Shown: positions 39,804 to 47,937 of the stretch, in pieces | Layout: each line of letters begins with the position of its first letter | Numbering within the stretch: position 1 is the first letter of the stretch | Origin: an uncultured Eubacteriales bacterium | GTDB lineage: Bacteria > Bacillota > Clostridia > Oscillospirales > Acutalibacteraceae | DNA: 51,316 bases | Assembly (NCBI GenBank): GCA_934444365.1 | Contig: CAKSCM010000013.1 | Span: 1 to 51,316 of the forward strand | Direction of reading: 5' to 3' | Translations under genes and position numbers: made by a program | The notes under the pieces: generated by a model | What the model saw: the letters and a program-made list of their open reading frames with translations, nothing else | Databases searched by the model: none | Told to the model about the DNA's origin: nothing

Positions 39804-40532
39804 TTAAATGCCGGCAAACCAGCTTGCAAGGCCTTTCATCGCCGCAAGGTCGCTGTAAAACTGAGACTGTGTTCCGGTGTATCCGCCCGATTTTGCCGCA
39901 TCATAGGCGCTTTGGCCGTCGTCACCTTTGTCACCCTTGTCGCCTTTGGCACCGGTTTCTCCTTTGTCGCCCTTAGCTCCGGTATCGCCCTTATCGCCCT
40001 TAGGAATGCTGAGATCAAGAGTATAGCTGTAGCCGCTTTTTTTAAGCGAAGCCGCCGCATTGGCAGCACAAGTATCAACGCTGCCTATTTTGACCTCAAA
40101 GCCCTCATTAAACAGTTCCAGCTTTGAAAGCTCGGACTCAAGTGTCTGTGCAAAGGTCTCGCCGAGCTCGGAATAATCGCTGTCGCTTATTGAGCTCTCA
40201 ATTTTCAGCGGAACTGTGTCGGTCTTTTTAACGAGAAGCATCTCATTGTTTGACGGATAATATCCGCAAAGCTGCCACATGATTATTCCGCTTGATTTAA
40301 GCAGCGAGTTCGGCAAGGTATAAGCGACCTTCGACTCGTCATCCGGCAAAAGCAGCGTCGAAACGACGGTCGAGCCGTCCTGTTTTTCAAACAGCATTCT
40401 GTAATACATAACGCTGCTGTCGCTCGGAATACAGGCGGTTATACACATTGCATTGTGCTCGCCCTCATGTCCGATACAGCTTTTTCCCGAGACCTTGCCA
40501 TCATCGTCAATTGTAAGCAATAATTCTCTCAT
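39804..40532 (-). CDS. Phage baseplate upper/tail protein with collagen-like repeats
   Basis: A 242-residue protein. The N-terminal about 140 residues form a beta-rich domain like baseplate upper proteins (FxxxGSxxVVSTLLLP, then IIMWQLCGYYP). A short helical part and then a collagen-like run of Gly-x-y triplets (GDKGDTGAKGDKGETG-type, about residues 178-205) follow. The end reads SAYDAAKSGGYTGTQSQFYS, a C-terminal segment frequent in such tail proteins. No signal peptide is present. It is the first gene of the cassette, with the RBS AAAGGAGG. Confidence 0.78.
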   Translation of the reverse strand: MRELLLTIDDDGKVSGKSCIGHEGEHNAMCITACIPSDSSVMYYRMLFEKQDGSTVVSTLLLPDDESKVAYTLPNSLLKSSGIIMWQLCGYYPSNNEMLLVKKTDTVPLKIESSISDSDYSELGETFAQTLESELSKLELFNEGFEVKIGSVDTCAANAAASLKKSGYSYTLDLSIPKGDKGDTGAKGDKGETGAKGDKGDKGDDGQSAYDAAKSGGYTGTQSQFYSDLAAMKGLASWFAGI

Positions 40533-40579
40533 TTTATCCTCCTTTATCTCAAACGGATGTGCGCCGTTTTCAATAATGG

Positions 40580-40615
40580 GTCAAAAAACAACAAAAGTTG
40601 CCCTAAAAAGGGCAA
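40580..40615 (-). terminator. Hairpin with T tract in front of the phage-like cassette
   Basis: A perfect 7-pair stem TTGCCCT/AGGGCAA with an AAAA loop (40598-40615). On the minus strand it is followed by CTTTTGTTGTTTTTTG. It lies 48 bases upstream of the first cassette gene, so it would stop leftward transcripts before the cassette unless read through, like an attenuator. Confidence 0.6.
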
Positions 40616-40638
40616 GAAAGAATAAAAAAATAAATTCA

Positions 40639-40668
40639 TTGTACTTTTTTCGCTTACAGTGATATAAT
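40639..40668 (+). promoter_or_regulatory. Nitroreductase promoter
   Basis: TTGTAC (40639-40644) and TATAAT (40663-40668), 18 bases apart, about 95 bases before the ATG at 40763. Confidence 0.55.
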
Positions 40669-40762
40669 ATAGATACGGTTTGTCCTCTATTCTTAATATA
40701 TTCACAAAAGACATACCGTGTGATAAAAGCCTCATTCGTCAGAGGGTAAGGAGTGTTTTAAA

Positions 40763-41302
40763 ATGGGAAATAACATAAATGTTCTTGACGCGATAAAGCT
40801 TCGCCGTTCAATACGTAGGTATACCGATGCAAAGGTAAGCGAAGAACAGCTGAAAACGGTCCTTGACGCGGCAATACTCTCCCCGAGCGCCAGAAACCGC
40901 CAGTTAAGGCACATAGCGGTGGTTAAAAACCGCGAGCTTCTTGATGAAATGGCCGAAAAAATAGGCTCTATGCTCGGTCGCGAGCATGACGATTACCATG
41001 TTTTTCACCATGCTCCGGTGGTGCTGGTGCTCTCGGCCGAAAAGAACGAAACATGGAGAAAAGAGGACATTGGAATAATGTCTGAGAATATCGCCCTTGC
41101 CGCACTCGAAGTCGGGCTCGGAACCTGTATTCTCGGACTGCCTCAGGTGCTCTTTACATCACAAGAAGGTAAAAAATATCTTGAAAAAATGCAGGTTCCA
41201 AGCGGCTATGAGCCGATTTTATCAGTGACCCTCGGCGTTCCCGAGGATATGAATGTTGCCGCAAAGCCGCGAAATTACGACGTTGTAAGCGTAATAGAAT
41301 AA
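40763..41302 (+). CDS. Nitroreductase-family flavoprotein
   Basis: A 179-residue FMN-dependent oxidoreductase. The FMN phosphate-binding motif RRSIRRYTD (14-22), SPSARNRQ near 40, and GLGTCILG near 117 followed by the VTLGVP turn near 155 are typical. The natural electron acceptor is unknown; these enzymes act on quinones, flavins or nitro compounds. The RBS is AAGGAG, nine bases before the ATG. It is a single gene ended by the hairpin at 41402-41455. Confidence 0.93.
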   Translation: MGNNINVLDAIKLRRSIRRYTDAKVSEEQLKTVLDAAILSPSARNRQLRHIAVVKNRELLDEMAEKIGSMLGREHDDYHVFHHAPVVLVLSAEKNETWRKEDIGIMSENIALAALEVGLGTCILGLPQVLFTSQEGKKYLEKMQVPSGYEPILSVTLGVPEDMNVAAKPRNYDVVSVIE

Positions 41303-41401
41303 ATAATAATGCTCCGGTTTCGACCGGAATATATCCTTTATCTTTTATCTTCTGCAATGCTTTTCGCCGGAATCAGCGGAAATTGCCCTTATAAACCCAG
41401 T

Positions 41402-41455
41402 AAAAAAACAAAAATACCCTCAGACGCCTCAAAAACGTCTGAGGGTTATATTTTT
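41402..41455. terminator. Bidirectional terminator between nitroreductase and DUF4173 gene
   Basis: A stem TACCCTCAGACG/CGTCTGAGGGTA with a 9-base loop. ATTTTTG follows on the plus strand and ATTTTTGTTTTTTT on the minus strand. The remaining bases up to 41596 hold no supported gene. Confidence 0.85.
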
Positions 41456-41596
41456 GACTTTTATCCAACGGCAGTAAAAACGCGATTCAGCATGGAAAAA
41501 GGGATGAGCGAAACAGCACGGCGGACACTTCACACTTTGCTCAAAAACCGGATTTTTGCTGTCGCTTACCCGTACAACTGCCCGGATTTATTTTGA

Positions 41597-43396
41597 TTAC
41601 TGATACATCTGATCATAATAGGCTAAATTCTCATAGCCGATATACCGGCTGAAAAGATCATAATTTTTCTTTAAAAGCGCGGCATTTCTTTCGGTTTCAA
41701 AGCAGTATTCGGTAAAATCCGGCTCGCTGTATCTTGCAAACGACCCCGTATCGCCATGCCAGTCGTAATAATTGGTAAATATTGTAGCCAGATCGATTTT
41801 CGCCTCGTTCGCCACCGTAGAGTCCTTTGATTTTGCAAGCTTTATAAGCTCAGGCACGCCGGAATCCCCGGTAAGTCCGTATATTGTGTAAACATCGATC
41901 TCATCCGAAATTCCGGAGGAATAGCGGTAGTAGTTGTATTTGGAAACGGTAGAATTTATTCCGACAAACGAAACGGCAAACAGAATTACGGCCGTTACAA
42001 TGCTTAGAATCTTCATATAAGAAAAACGGGCGTTTAATATTCTTATTGAAATAAGAAGGGTAACTATAAACAGCCAGAGCATGAATACCGACGTTGACAC
42101 CCTTAAAACGGTAAGGCCGTAGTTTTGTATATACATGACCATTTTTGCTGCCGATATCGCCGTAAGCATTACTGAAAACAAAGCAGCGCAAAGGGTAAAA
42201 ATTCTTGTAGACGGCGGTAAAGCACCCTTTTCATTCTTTTTGGTAAGCATAAGCGCAAGGGCAATAAACACAAGATTAAGAGCCGAGACCCTGCACATAT
42301 CGAAAAACCCCCGTCGTGCGTAATCGGCATAGGTAAATTCCTTTGGAAGAACTCCGGAAAAAGCGCTGAAAAAATATGCGAGCTGTGAAAAAACAAACAG
42401 AATATAAACTACCGACAGCACGCCGAAAAAGGAATTGACCGCTATATGCGAAATTGCTCCTTTGAATTCGCGCTGATTTTCCTTCGTCAAGGGAGCGTAC
42501 ATTTTTGAACCGAGCGCAAACATAACGGTAAAAACAATGCTGAATATTAAAATTCCGAGCACAAAAGAACCGCCCAGACGCGAAAGATCGCCGAAAATGG
42601 TTTTCTGCATCATCTGCTCAAAGGCGATATCGCCGTTCATAAGCAGACATATCATAATGATCGCACACGGAACGGCACAGGCTATTCCGGCTATAACTAT
42701 TACCGACGAATTGCTTCTTCCCTCTTTGTTTTTAGTGCCGAAAAGGGAGTAAAACACACTGCCGACGTATTTAAAAGGCGCACCGAACCACATTATTGCA
42801 GCGTCAAAAACGGCGGTATATCGTCCCATGTCAAAACGGTTAACACCGAATTCGTTTATCAGCATAAACGCAATAAGCACCACTATTGCAGCAAACGACA
42901 GAAAATGCAGTCCTGCTTCGTTATTAAGGGCGAAGGGGATTCCGAGCAGCACGGCCATAATCGCGCACAGCGTACCGAAAAGGCTCATGCGGCGTCTTTT
43001 TATTACGGTATACATATAAACCGTCCCGACGCACAAAGCGTTGCTTATTGCAAAGCCGAGTTTAAAGCCGCCGGTTATTCCCATATAAGCCGAAATAAGC
43101 GAGACGGCAAAGGTAATTATCGCAAAAACTATATCCGCACGACCGGGCAAAACGAAAAAACGTTTTTTAGGCAAAGCGACGTTCGGCTGCATTACCGGCA
43201 GAGGTATCGCTTGTACCGGCTGCTGGCTTGTATCGGCACTGCCGAAGTTCTGATTATTTTCAGCCCCCGCATTAACGCCACCTTCAATGTCGGATGTATC
43301 TAAAGCAACCGAAGATTCATCATTTACGATCACATTGTCATTTTCATTTTTGCTTTCGAATGGGGGCGCGTTTTTAATTTCGTTATTCATCGTCAT
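41597..43396 (-). CDS. DUF4173/DUF4153-type integral membrane protein
   Basis: A 599-residue protein. The N-terminal about 85 residues are acidic and disordered. About 11-13 hydrophobic segments follow. The family motif is FSQLAYFFSAFSGVLP followed by YADYARRGFF. A soluble C-terminal part ends with several Tyr residues. The function is unknown. It begins inside the end of the XRE regulator gene (14-base overlap) and shares a transcript with the DUF2975 gene, so it probably responds to the same signal, perhaps membrane or growth-state stress. Confidence 0.85.
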   Translation of the reverse strand: MTMNNEIKNAPPFESKNENDNVIVNDESSVALDTSDIEGGVNAGAENNQNFGSADTSQQPVQAIPLPVMQPNVALPKKRFFVLPGRADIVFAIITFAVSLISAYMGITGGFKLGFAISNALCVGTVYMYTVIKRRRMSLFGTLCAIMAVLLGIPFALNNEAGLHFLSFAAIVVLIAFMLINEFGVNRFDMGRYTAVFDAAIMWFGAPFKYVGSVFYSLFGTKNKEGRSNSSVIVIAGIACAVPCAIIMICLLMNGDIAFEQMMQKTIFGDLSRLGGSFVLGILIFSIVFTVMFALGSKMYAPLTKENQREFKGAISHIAVNSFFGVLSVVYILFVFSQLAYFFSAFSGVLPKEFTYADYARRGFFDMCRVSALNLVFIALALMLTKKNEKGALPPSTRIFTLCAALFSVMLTAISAAKMVMYIQNYGLTVLRVSTSVFMLWLFIVTLLISIRILNARFSYMKILSIVTAVILFAVSFVGINSTVSKYNYYRYSSGISDEIDVYTIYGLTGDSGVPELIKLAKSKDSTVANEAKIDLATIFTNYYDWHGDTGSFARYSEPDFTEYCFETERNAALLKKNYDLFSRYIGYENLAYYDQMYQ

Positions 43397-43592
43397 CGCT
43401 CCTTTTTAAAATATCTCCCGGCTGACAGCCGAGTATTTTGCAGATTGAATCAAGGGTAGAAAACCGTATTGCCTTGGCCTTACCGGTTTTGAGAATGGAT
43501 AAATTCGCCTGTGTAATACCGAGCCTTGCACTAAGCTCAGACGAAGACATTTTGCGCTTTGCAAGCTCGACGTCCAAATTAACCGTTATCAT
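43383..43592 (-). CDS. XRE-family transcriptional regulator
   Basis: A 69-residue helix-turn-helix protein of the YozG-like type. It runs MITVNLDVELAKRKMSSSEL, then ARLGITQANLSILKTGKAKAIRF as the DNA-binding helices, then LDSICKILGCQPGDIL. The ATG at 43592 has GGAGGAG ten bases upstream; the in-frame ATG at 43649 would add 19 residues without an RBS. Small regulators of this kind are commonly paired with DUF2975 proteins, as here, and may be controlled by them. Confidence 0.92.
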   Translation of the reverse strand: MITVNLDVELAKRKMSSSELSARLGITQANLSILKTGKAKAIRFSTLDSICKILGCQPGDILKRSDDDE

Positions 43593-43664
43593 TTTTTTGC
43601 TCCTCCGATATGCCTTATAAAAACCTTGCGTTGTACCTATATGTTGCAAACCTGCCGGTAAAGT

Positions 43665-44108
43665 CTAAATGGTCAGTTCGTTTTCGGCCTTTATAACACA
43701 GGCCGCCGAAAAACAGCTTTTAACCACCCACGTTACAACCGACATAAATGCCGCCGCAAAGGCAATTACCAAAAGCATCGGGAATTTATAAGCCCCGACG
43801 GCGCATATTGCGCAAGCTATAAGACAGCTAAGGGATATAACACCTATGAGCGTTACATTCTTTTGGACAAAAACCCTGCCGGAATTTATGTTAAACAAAA
43901 GCTTAAAGAGTGAAAAAATCGCCGATGCCGCCGGTATAAGACAAAAATAGTATACGCCGAGCAGCCAATTTTGCGGCAACGACGCATAGTTGCGCATTTC
44001 GGCGTATCTTTTAAGGGCCGTCGGCGCCAGAAACGCAAAAATCAACAGTGCCAGCGATGTGACGGCACACAGTGCAATACATACATAAACGGATTTTTTA
44101 TTTTTCAT
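43665..44108 (-). CDS. DUF2975-family membrane protein
   Basis: A 147-residue protein with four hydrophobic segments. The motif NINSGRVFVQKNV between segments 2 and 3 is characteristic of DUF2975. The order DUF2975-XRE is a recurring pair in Firmicutes, suggesting a membrane sensor that holds or releases the small regulator, but the mechanism is not established. It is first in the leftward operon, with promoter 44198-44226 and 72 bases before the XRE start. Confidence 0.88.
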   Translation of the reverse strand: MKNKKSVYVCIALCAVTSLALLIFAFLAPTALKRYAEMRNYASLPQNWLLGVYYFCLIPAASAIFSLFKLLFNINSGRVFVQKNVTLIGVISLSCLIACAICAVGAYKFPMLLVIAFAAAFMSVVTWVVKSCFSAACVIKAENELTI

Positions 44109-44197
44109 ATATCACGCCTCCGAAATCGGTAGTAAAAGATAATTCCGAATATCGGTTTATCCTTCCCGTAATTTTCCAATACTTTCAGTGCAAGCTT

Positions 44198-44226
44198 GTT
44201 TTACCACACTTTTTATCGTTTGTCAA
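44198..44226 (-). promoter_or_regulatory. Promoter of the DUF2975-XRE-DUF4173 operon
   Basis: Perfect TTGACA (44221-44226) and TAAAAC (44198-44203) on the minus strand, 17 bases apart. About 90 bases of leader follow. Confidence 0.65.
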
Positions 44227-44396
44227 TAATTTTTTATTGTTTTTCGATTACAGTAATGTAACCGTTTTTTACAAAGCACTCTTATATGCACTAAAAAAGC
44301 GACATTGCAAACGGTACGACAGACGGGTACGGCACTTGATAAACAACATAATTCTGTGATATTATTATTTAAAAACCAAAAGGAACAAAATAAAAA

Positions 44397-44888
44397 ATGG
44401 AAATTACAATCCGCCCGGCGGCAGTGTCCGACGCCGCCGAATGTCTAAAAATCTACAAATACTACATAAACGAAACCACCGTTACCTTTGAAGAACAGCC
44501 GCCGACGGTCGCCGAATTCGAGGAACGAATTTTGAGAATAACAAAGGACTACCCCTTTTTGATAGCCGAATCAGCCGGAAAAACCGTCGGCTATGCATAT
44601 CTCGATAAATACAACGAGCGCTCGGCCTACCGGTTTACGGCCGATCTGTCGGTTTATCTCGACCGTGATTTTCGCGGAGCAGGAACCGGCAGCAAGCTTC
44701 TTGCAGCCATAGAAAACGAAGCAAAAACCAAAGGCATTAAAAATATAATATCGATTATCACCGAAGAAAACGTACCGAGCGTTAATTTCCATGAAAAACA
44801 CGGTTTTATAAAACGAGGCTGTATGCAGAAGGTAGGGTTCAAATTTGGAAAATGGCTTGACGTGCTGTTCTACCAAAAAGCGCTTTAA
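44397..44888 (+). CDS. GNAT N-acetyltransferase, phosphinothricin-acetyltransferase type
   Basis: A 163-residue acetyl-CoA-dependent transferase. It has the Pat/YwnH pattern: IRPAAVSDAAECLKIYKYYI, then TVTFEE, with Tyr-rich substrate loop YLDKYNERSAY, the acetyl-CoA motif DFRGAGTGSKLLAA, and NFHEKHGF. Natural substrates of this branch are amino-acid analogues such as methionine sulfoximine; resistance or detoxification is plausible but unproven. It is monocistronic and ends at the terminator 44942-44990. Confidence 0.92.
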   Translation: MEITIRPAAVSDAAECLKIYKYYINETTVTFEEQPPTVAEFEERILRITKDYPFLIAESAGKTVGYAYLDKYNERSAYRFTADLSVYLDRDFRGAGTGSKLLAAIENEAKTKGIKNIISIITEENVPSVNFHEKHGFIKRGCMQKVGFKFGKWLDVLFYQKAL

Positions 44889-44941
44889 ACCCTTTTGTAT
44901 CACCCAAAAAAGTTATAAAAAAATGATAGCATAATAAAAAT

Positions 44942-44990
44942 CCCGGCCGTTGTCATAAGGTTTATCGCCTTAACGGTCGGAATTCTTTAT
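44942..44990. terminator. Terminator between acetyltransferase and exonuclease genes
   Basis: The stem CCGGCCGTT/AACGGTCGG is extended by TAAGG/CCTTA, with T-rich tails on both strands (TTCTTTATTTTA and ATTTTTATT). Confidence 0.75.
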
Positions 44991-45006
44991 TTTATTTAAC
45001 TTTTTA

Positions 45007-45894
45007 TTACCGCTCGACAGCCTGACGGTCGGGCCGTTTGGAGGTTTCGGCCGGTTTTTTGGTCAGGGTCTTTTTAACCTGAACGCTATCGTAGGTCTTT
45101 TTAACCTGAACACGTCCGCTGTATGCGGCGTCGCACACCTTACAGTAAAATGAGGCATTGAAGGCCTTATCCTTATACTGCCAACGGCCGCGCTTTTTAA
45201 GCCGCGCACGGCAGTTTTCGCAATTAAAATCAAAATCGCGTGCGTCGATATACTTGCTCTTGATATCGTTTATTATATACGGTTTAAAAAACAGCCTTTC
45301 ATAAAAGCGCTCGTCGGCGTTTGAGATCATTCTCAAAAAACGCTCCTCATTGTAGCATTTTTTAAGCACCTCGGCCGTTATTTTACTATCATTTAGCGCA
45401 CGGTGGAGGGTCTCCTCCTCAAAATCCACGCCGAAGGCCTCGGCGGCCGACTGAAGGCTTATCTGGGTATTACGTCTGGGCACCATCTGCCGCTGAACAT
45501 AATCCTGAATGTCAATATACCTTTTTAAAAACGGAATGGTCTCGCGCCCTAAAAAAATTCGGCAATTTTCAATAAGAGCATAAACGTCCGACCGGCTCCA
45601 CGTGCCTATTACACAGCCCTCGACCCACTCGCCGAAAAGCTGAATTCCCTTTGAAAAGGGAACTCCGCTCGCCCTTAATTCCTCGTTCGAAAGATTGGTC
45701 ATCTTTTTAACGCTCGAGCGAAGATTGTGATTTTTTCCGGGTGCTATAAGGGTCGAAAAGCTGTCGATTACGCGAAGCGAATCGTCAAGCTTTACAGCGC
45801 CTATTTCTATAATCTCGTTGGCAAATCCGTTTTTGCTTTTAAAATAGGCTGTATTCCATTCAAGATCAAGTATTACTGTCTCCAAACGCTTCAC
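45007..45894 (-). CDS. DEDDh 3'-5' exonuclease with zinc ribbon and basic tail
   Basis: A 295-residue protein. The exonuclease domain has VILDLEWN (Asp10, Glu12), Asp103 in WSRSDVYAL, and HRALNDSKIT (His164, Asp169): the complete DEDDh set of DNA polymerase III epsilon and RNase T-like enzymes. A four-cysteine zinc ribbon follows (Cys225, Cys228, Cys251, Cys254). The last 35 residues are Lys/Arg-rich with the repeated motif VQVKKT. The substrate, DNA or RNA, cannot be decided. It starts 27 bases after typA and is probably co-transcribed. Confidence 0.88.
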   Translation of the reverse strand: MKRLETVILDLEWNTAYFKSKNGFANEIIEIGAVKLDDSLRVIDSFSTLIAPGKNHNLRSSVKKMTNLSNEELRASGVPFSKGIQLFGEWVEGCVIGTWSRSDVYALIENCRIFLGRETIPFLKRYIDIQDYVQRQMVPRRNTQISLQSAAEAFGVDFEEETLHRALNDSKITAEVLKKCYNEERFLRMISNADERFYERLFFKPYIINDIKSKYIDARDFDFNCENCRARLKKRGRWQYKDKAFNASFYCKVCDAAYSGRVQVKKTYDSVQVKKTLTKKPAETSKRPDRQAVER

Positions 45895-45921
45895 TGTCCT
45901 ACCGATGTTTAAACTTACCGA

Positions 45922-47745
45922 CTATTGCTTACGGTTTCTGGCCTTCATCCGCTGTTCCTGATTGAGTATCGTCTTTCTCATGCGAATCGACACTGGGGTG
46001 ATTTCCACCAGCTCGTCATCGTTTATAAACTCAAGCGACTGCTCAAGGCTCAATACCGTCGGCGGAACAAGTCTGAGCGCGTCGTCCGAACCTGATGCAC
46101 GGGTGTTGGTAAGGTGCTTTTTCTTGCAGACGTTACATACAATGTCGTCCGGATGATTGGCCTCGCCTACCACCATTCCCTCATAAACGTCAACGCCGGG
46201 GCCGACAAAAAGCCGTCCTCTGTCCTGAGTGTTAAAAAGTCCGTAGCCGGTGGTTTGTCCGGTCTCGAAAACTATTATGGAGCCGCTTTGTCTTGTGGCG
46301 ACGTCCCCCTTATACTCCTCGTAGCCGCTGAAAACATGGTTCATAATGCCGTTGCCGTTGGTGCTGCTTAAAAACTGCGAACGGTATCCCATTAAGCACC
46401 TTGCAGGAATTTTAAATTCAAGATGGGTCGATCCGCCGTCCCTGGTATCCATATTGAGCATTTCGGCCTTACGGGTGCCGAGTGCCTCCATAACCGGACC
46501 GACATACTCCTCGGGAACCTCTATCATGAGCAGCTCAATCGGCTCGAGGAGTTTTCCCTGCTCGTCGCGCTTGAATATAACCTTCGGACGGGAAACCTGG
46601 AATTCGTAATCCTGACGGCGCATGGTCTCTATAAGTATTGAAAGATGAAGCTCGCCACGCCCCGAAACCTTGAAGGTATCGGCCGAATCGGTCTCCTCAA
46701 CACGCATACTGACGTTGGTCTCGATCTCCTTAAACAGCCTGTCGCGAAGATTGCGCGAGGTAACATATTTGCCCTCCTTACCGGCAAAGGGCGAATTATT
46801 CACCATAAAGTTCATCGAGACGGTCGGCTCGTCGATCTTTACAAATGGAAGCGGCTCAATGCAGGAGGAATCGCACAGCGTTTCGCCGATATTGATGTTA
46901 TCGATTCCGGCAATGGCTACAAGATCTCCGGGAAGGGCCTTCTGATATTCTACCCTTTTAAGCCCCTCAAACTGATATAGCTTTACAATTCTCGCTTTCG
47001 ACGTGGTCGAATCGGTATGGCAAAGGGTGTAATCCTTGCCCTGCTCCAAAACTCCTCTTTCTACCCTGCCGACCCCTATTCTGCCGACATATTCGTCGTA
47101 TTCGATATTGGAAATTAGCATCTGCAGCGGAGCATTCTCGTCGTCCCGCGGAGCCGGAATCTCCTTTAAAATCGTATCAAAAAGCGGCCGCAAATCCTCG
47201 CCGAGCGAATCGGGAGTATATCCTGCATATCCGTCTCTTCCGGACGCATAGACTACAGGGAAATCGAGCTGATCCTCCTCAGCTCCGAGCTCTATGAACA
47301 AATCGAGCACCTCATCTACCACCTCGGCAGGTCTTGCTCCCGGACGGTCGATCTTATTAACAACAACGACCGCCTTTTTGCCGAGTCCCAGTGCCTTTTT
47401 AAGAACAAATCTCGTCTGAGGCATGCAGCCCTCAAAAGCGTCGACAAGCAGCAAAACGCCGTCAACCATCATCAGTATACGCTCGACCTCTCCGCCGAAA
47501 TCGGCATGGCCGGGAGTATCGACAATATTGATCTTTGTATCCTTATAGTATACCCCGGTATTCTTCGAAAGAATCGTAATACCGCGCTCGCGCTCCAGAT
47601 CGTTTGAATCCATTACCCTTTCGGCGACCTGCTCGTTCGCACGGAAGGTTCCGCTTTGACGGAGCATCTGATCCACAAGGGTCGTCTTACCGTGGTCAAC
47701 GTGGGCGATTATAGCTATATTTCTTACATCTCTTTTTTCCGACAC
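45922..47745 (-). CDS. typA: Ribosome-binding GTPase TypA/BipA
   Basis: A 607-residue translational GTPase that acts in 50S assembly, cold and stress growth. G motifs are AHVDHGKTT (14-22), RGITI, DTPGHADFGGEVER and NKIDRPGARP. The BipA-specific C-terminal region contains GVDVYEGMVVGE and KKHLTNTRASGSDDALRL. The length matches the family. It heads typA-exonuclease from the promoter at 47782-47810. Confidence 0.98.
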   Translation of the reverse strand: MSEKRDVRNIAIIAHVDHGKTTLVDQMLRQSGTFRANEQVAERVMDSNDLERERGITILSKNTGVYYKDTKINIVDTPGHADFGGEVERILMMVDGVLLLVDAFEGCMPQTRFVLKKALGLGKKAVVVVNKIDRPGARPAEVVDEVLDLFIELGAEEDQLDFPVVYASGRDGYAGYTPDSLGEDLRPLFDTILKEIPAPRDDENAPLQMLISNIEYDEYVGRIGVGRVERGVLEQGKDYTLCHTDSTTSKARIVKLYQFEGLKRVEYQKALPGDLVAIAGIDNINIGETLCDSSCIEPLPFVKIDEPTVSMNFMVNNSPFAGKEGKYVTSRNLRDRLFKEIETNVSMRVEETDSADTFKVSGRGELHLSILIETMRRQDYEFQVSRPKVIFKRDEQGKLLEPIELLMIEVPEEYVGPVMEALGTRKAEMLNMDTRDGGSTHLEFKIPARCLMGYRSQFLSSTNGNGIMNHVFSGYEEYKGDVATRQSGSIIVFETGQTTGYGLFNTQDRGRLFVGPGVDVYEGMVVGEANHPDDIVCNVCKKKHLTNTRASGSDDALRLVPPTVLSLEQSLEFINDDELVEITPVSIRMRKTILNQEQRMKARNRKQ

Positions 47746-47781
47746 AAAAATACCCTCTGTTTTACAAAATTACAAATAGAT

Positions 47782-47810
47782 ATTATATACTGAATATGTT
47801 TTTTTTGCAA
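47782..47810 (-). promoter_or_regulatory. typA promoter
   Basis: TTGCAA (47805-47810) and TATAAT (47782-47787) on the minus strand, 17 bases apart. Confidence 0.7.
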
Positions 47811-47864
47811 GAGTTCATTTTCAGGTGTTTTTGCACAAATATCACGGGCGTTATCACACCGGTC

Positions 47865-47893
47865 TTGAAAGAATTTCCCCCATATGGTATACT
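47865..47893 (+). promoter_or_regulatory. azlCD promoter
   Basis: TTGAAA (47865-47870) and TATACT (47888-47893), 17 bases apart, about 45 bases before the azlC ATG. Confidence 0.65.
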
Positions 47894-47937
47894 TGAAATG
47901 TTAACAGATTTTTTCACTCGGAGAAAACAGACAAAAA

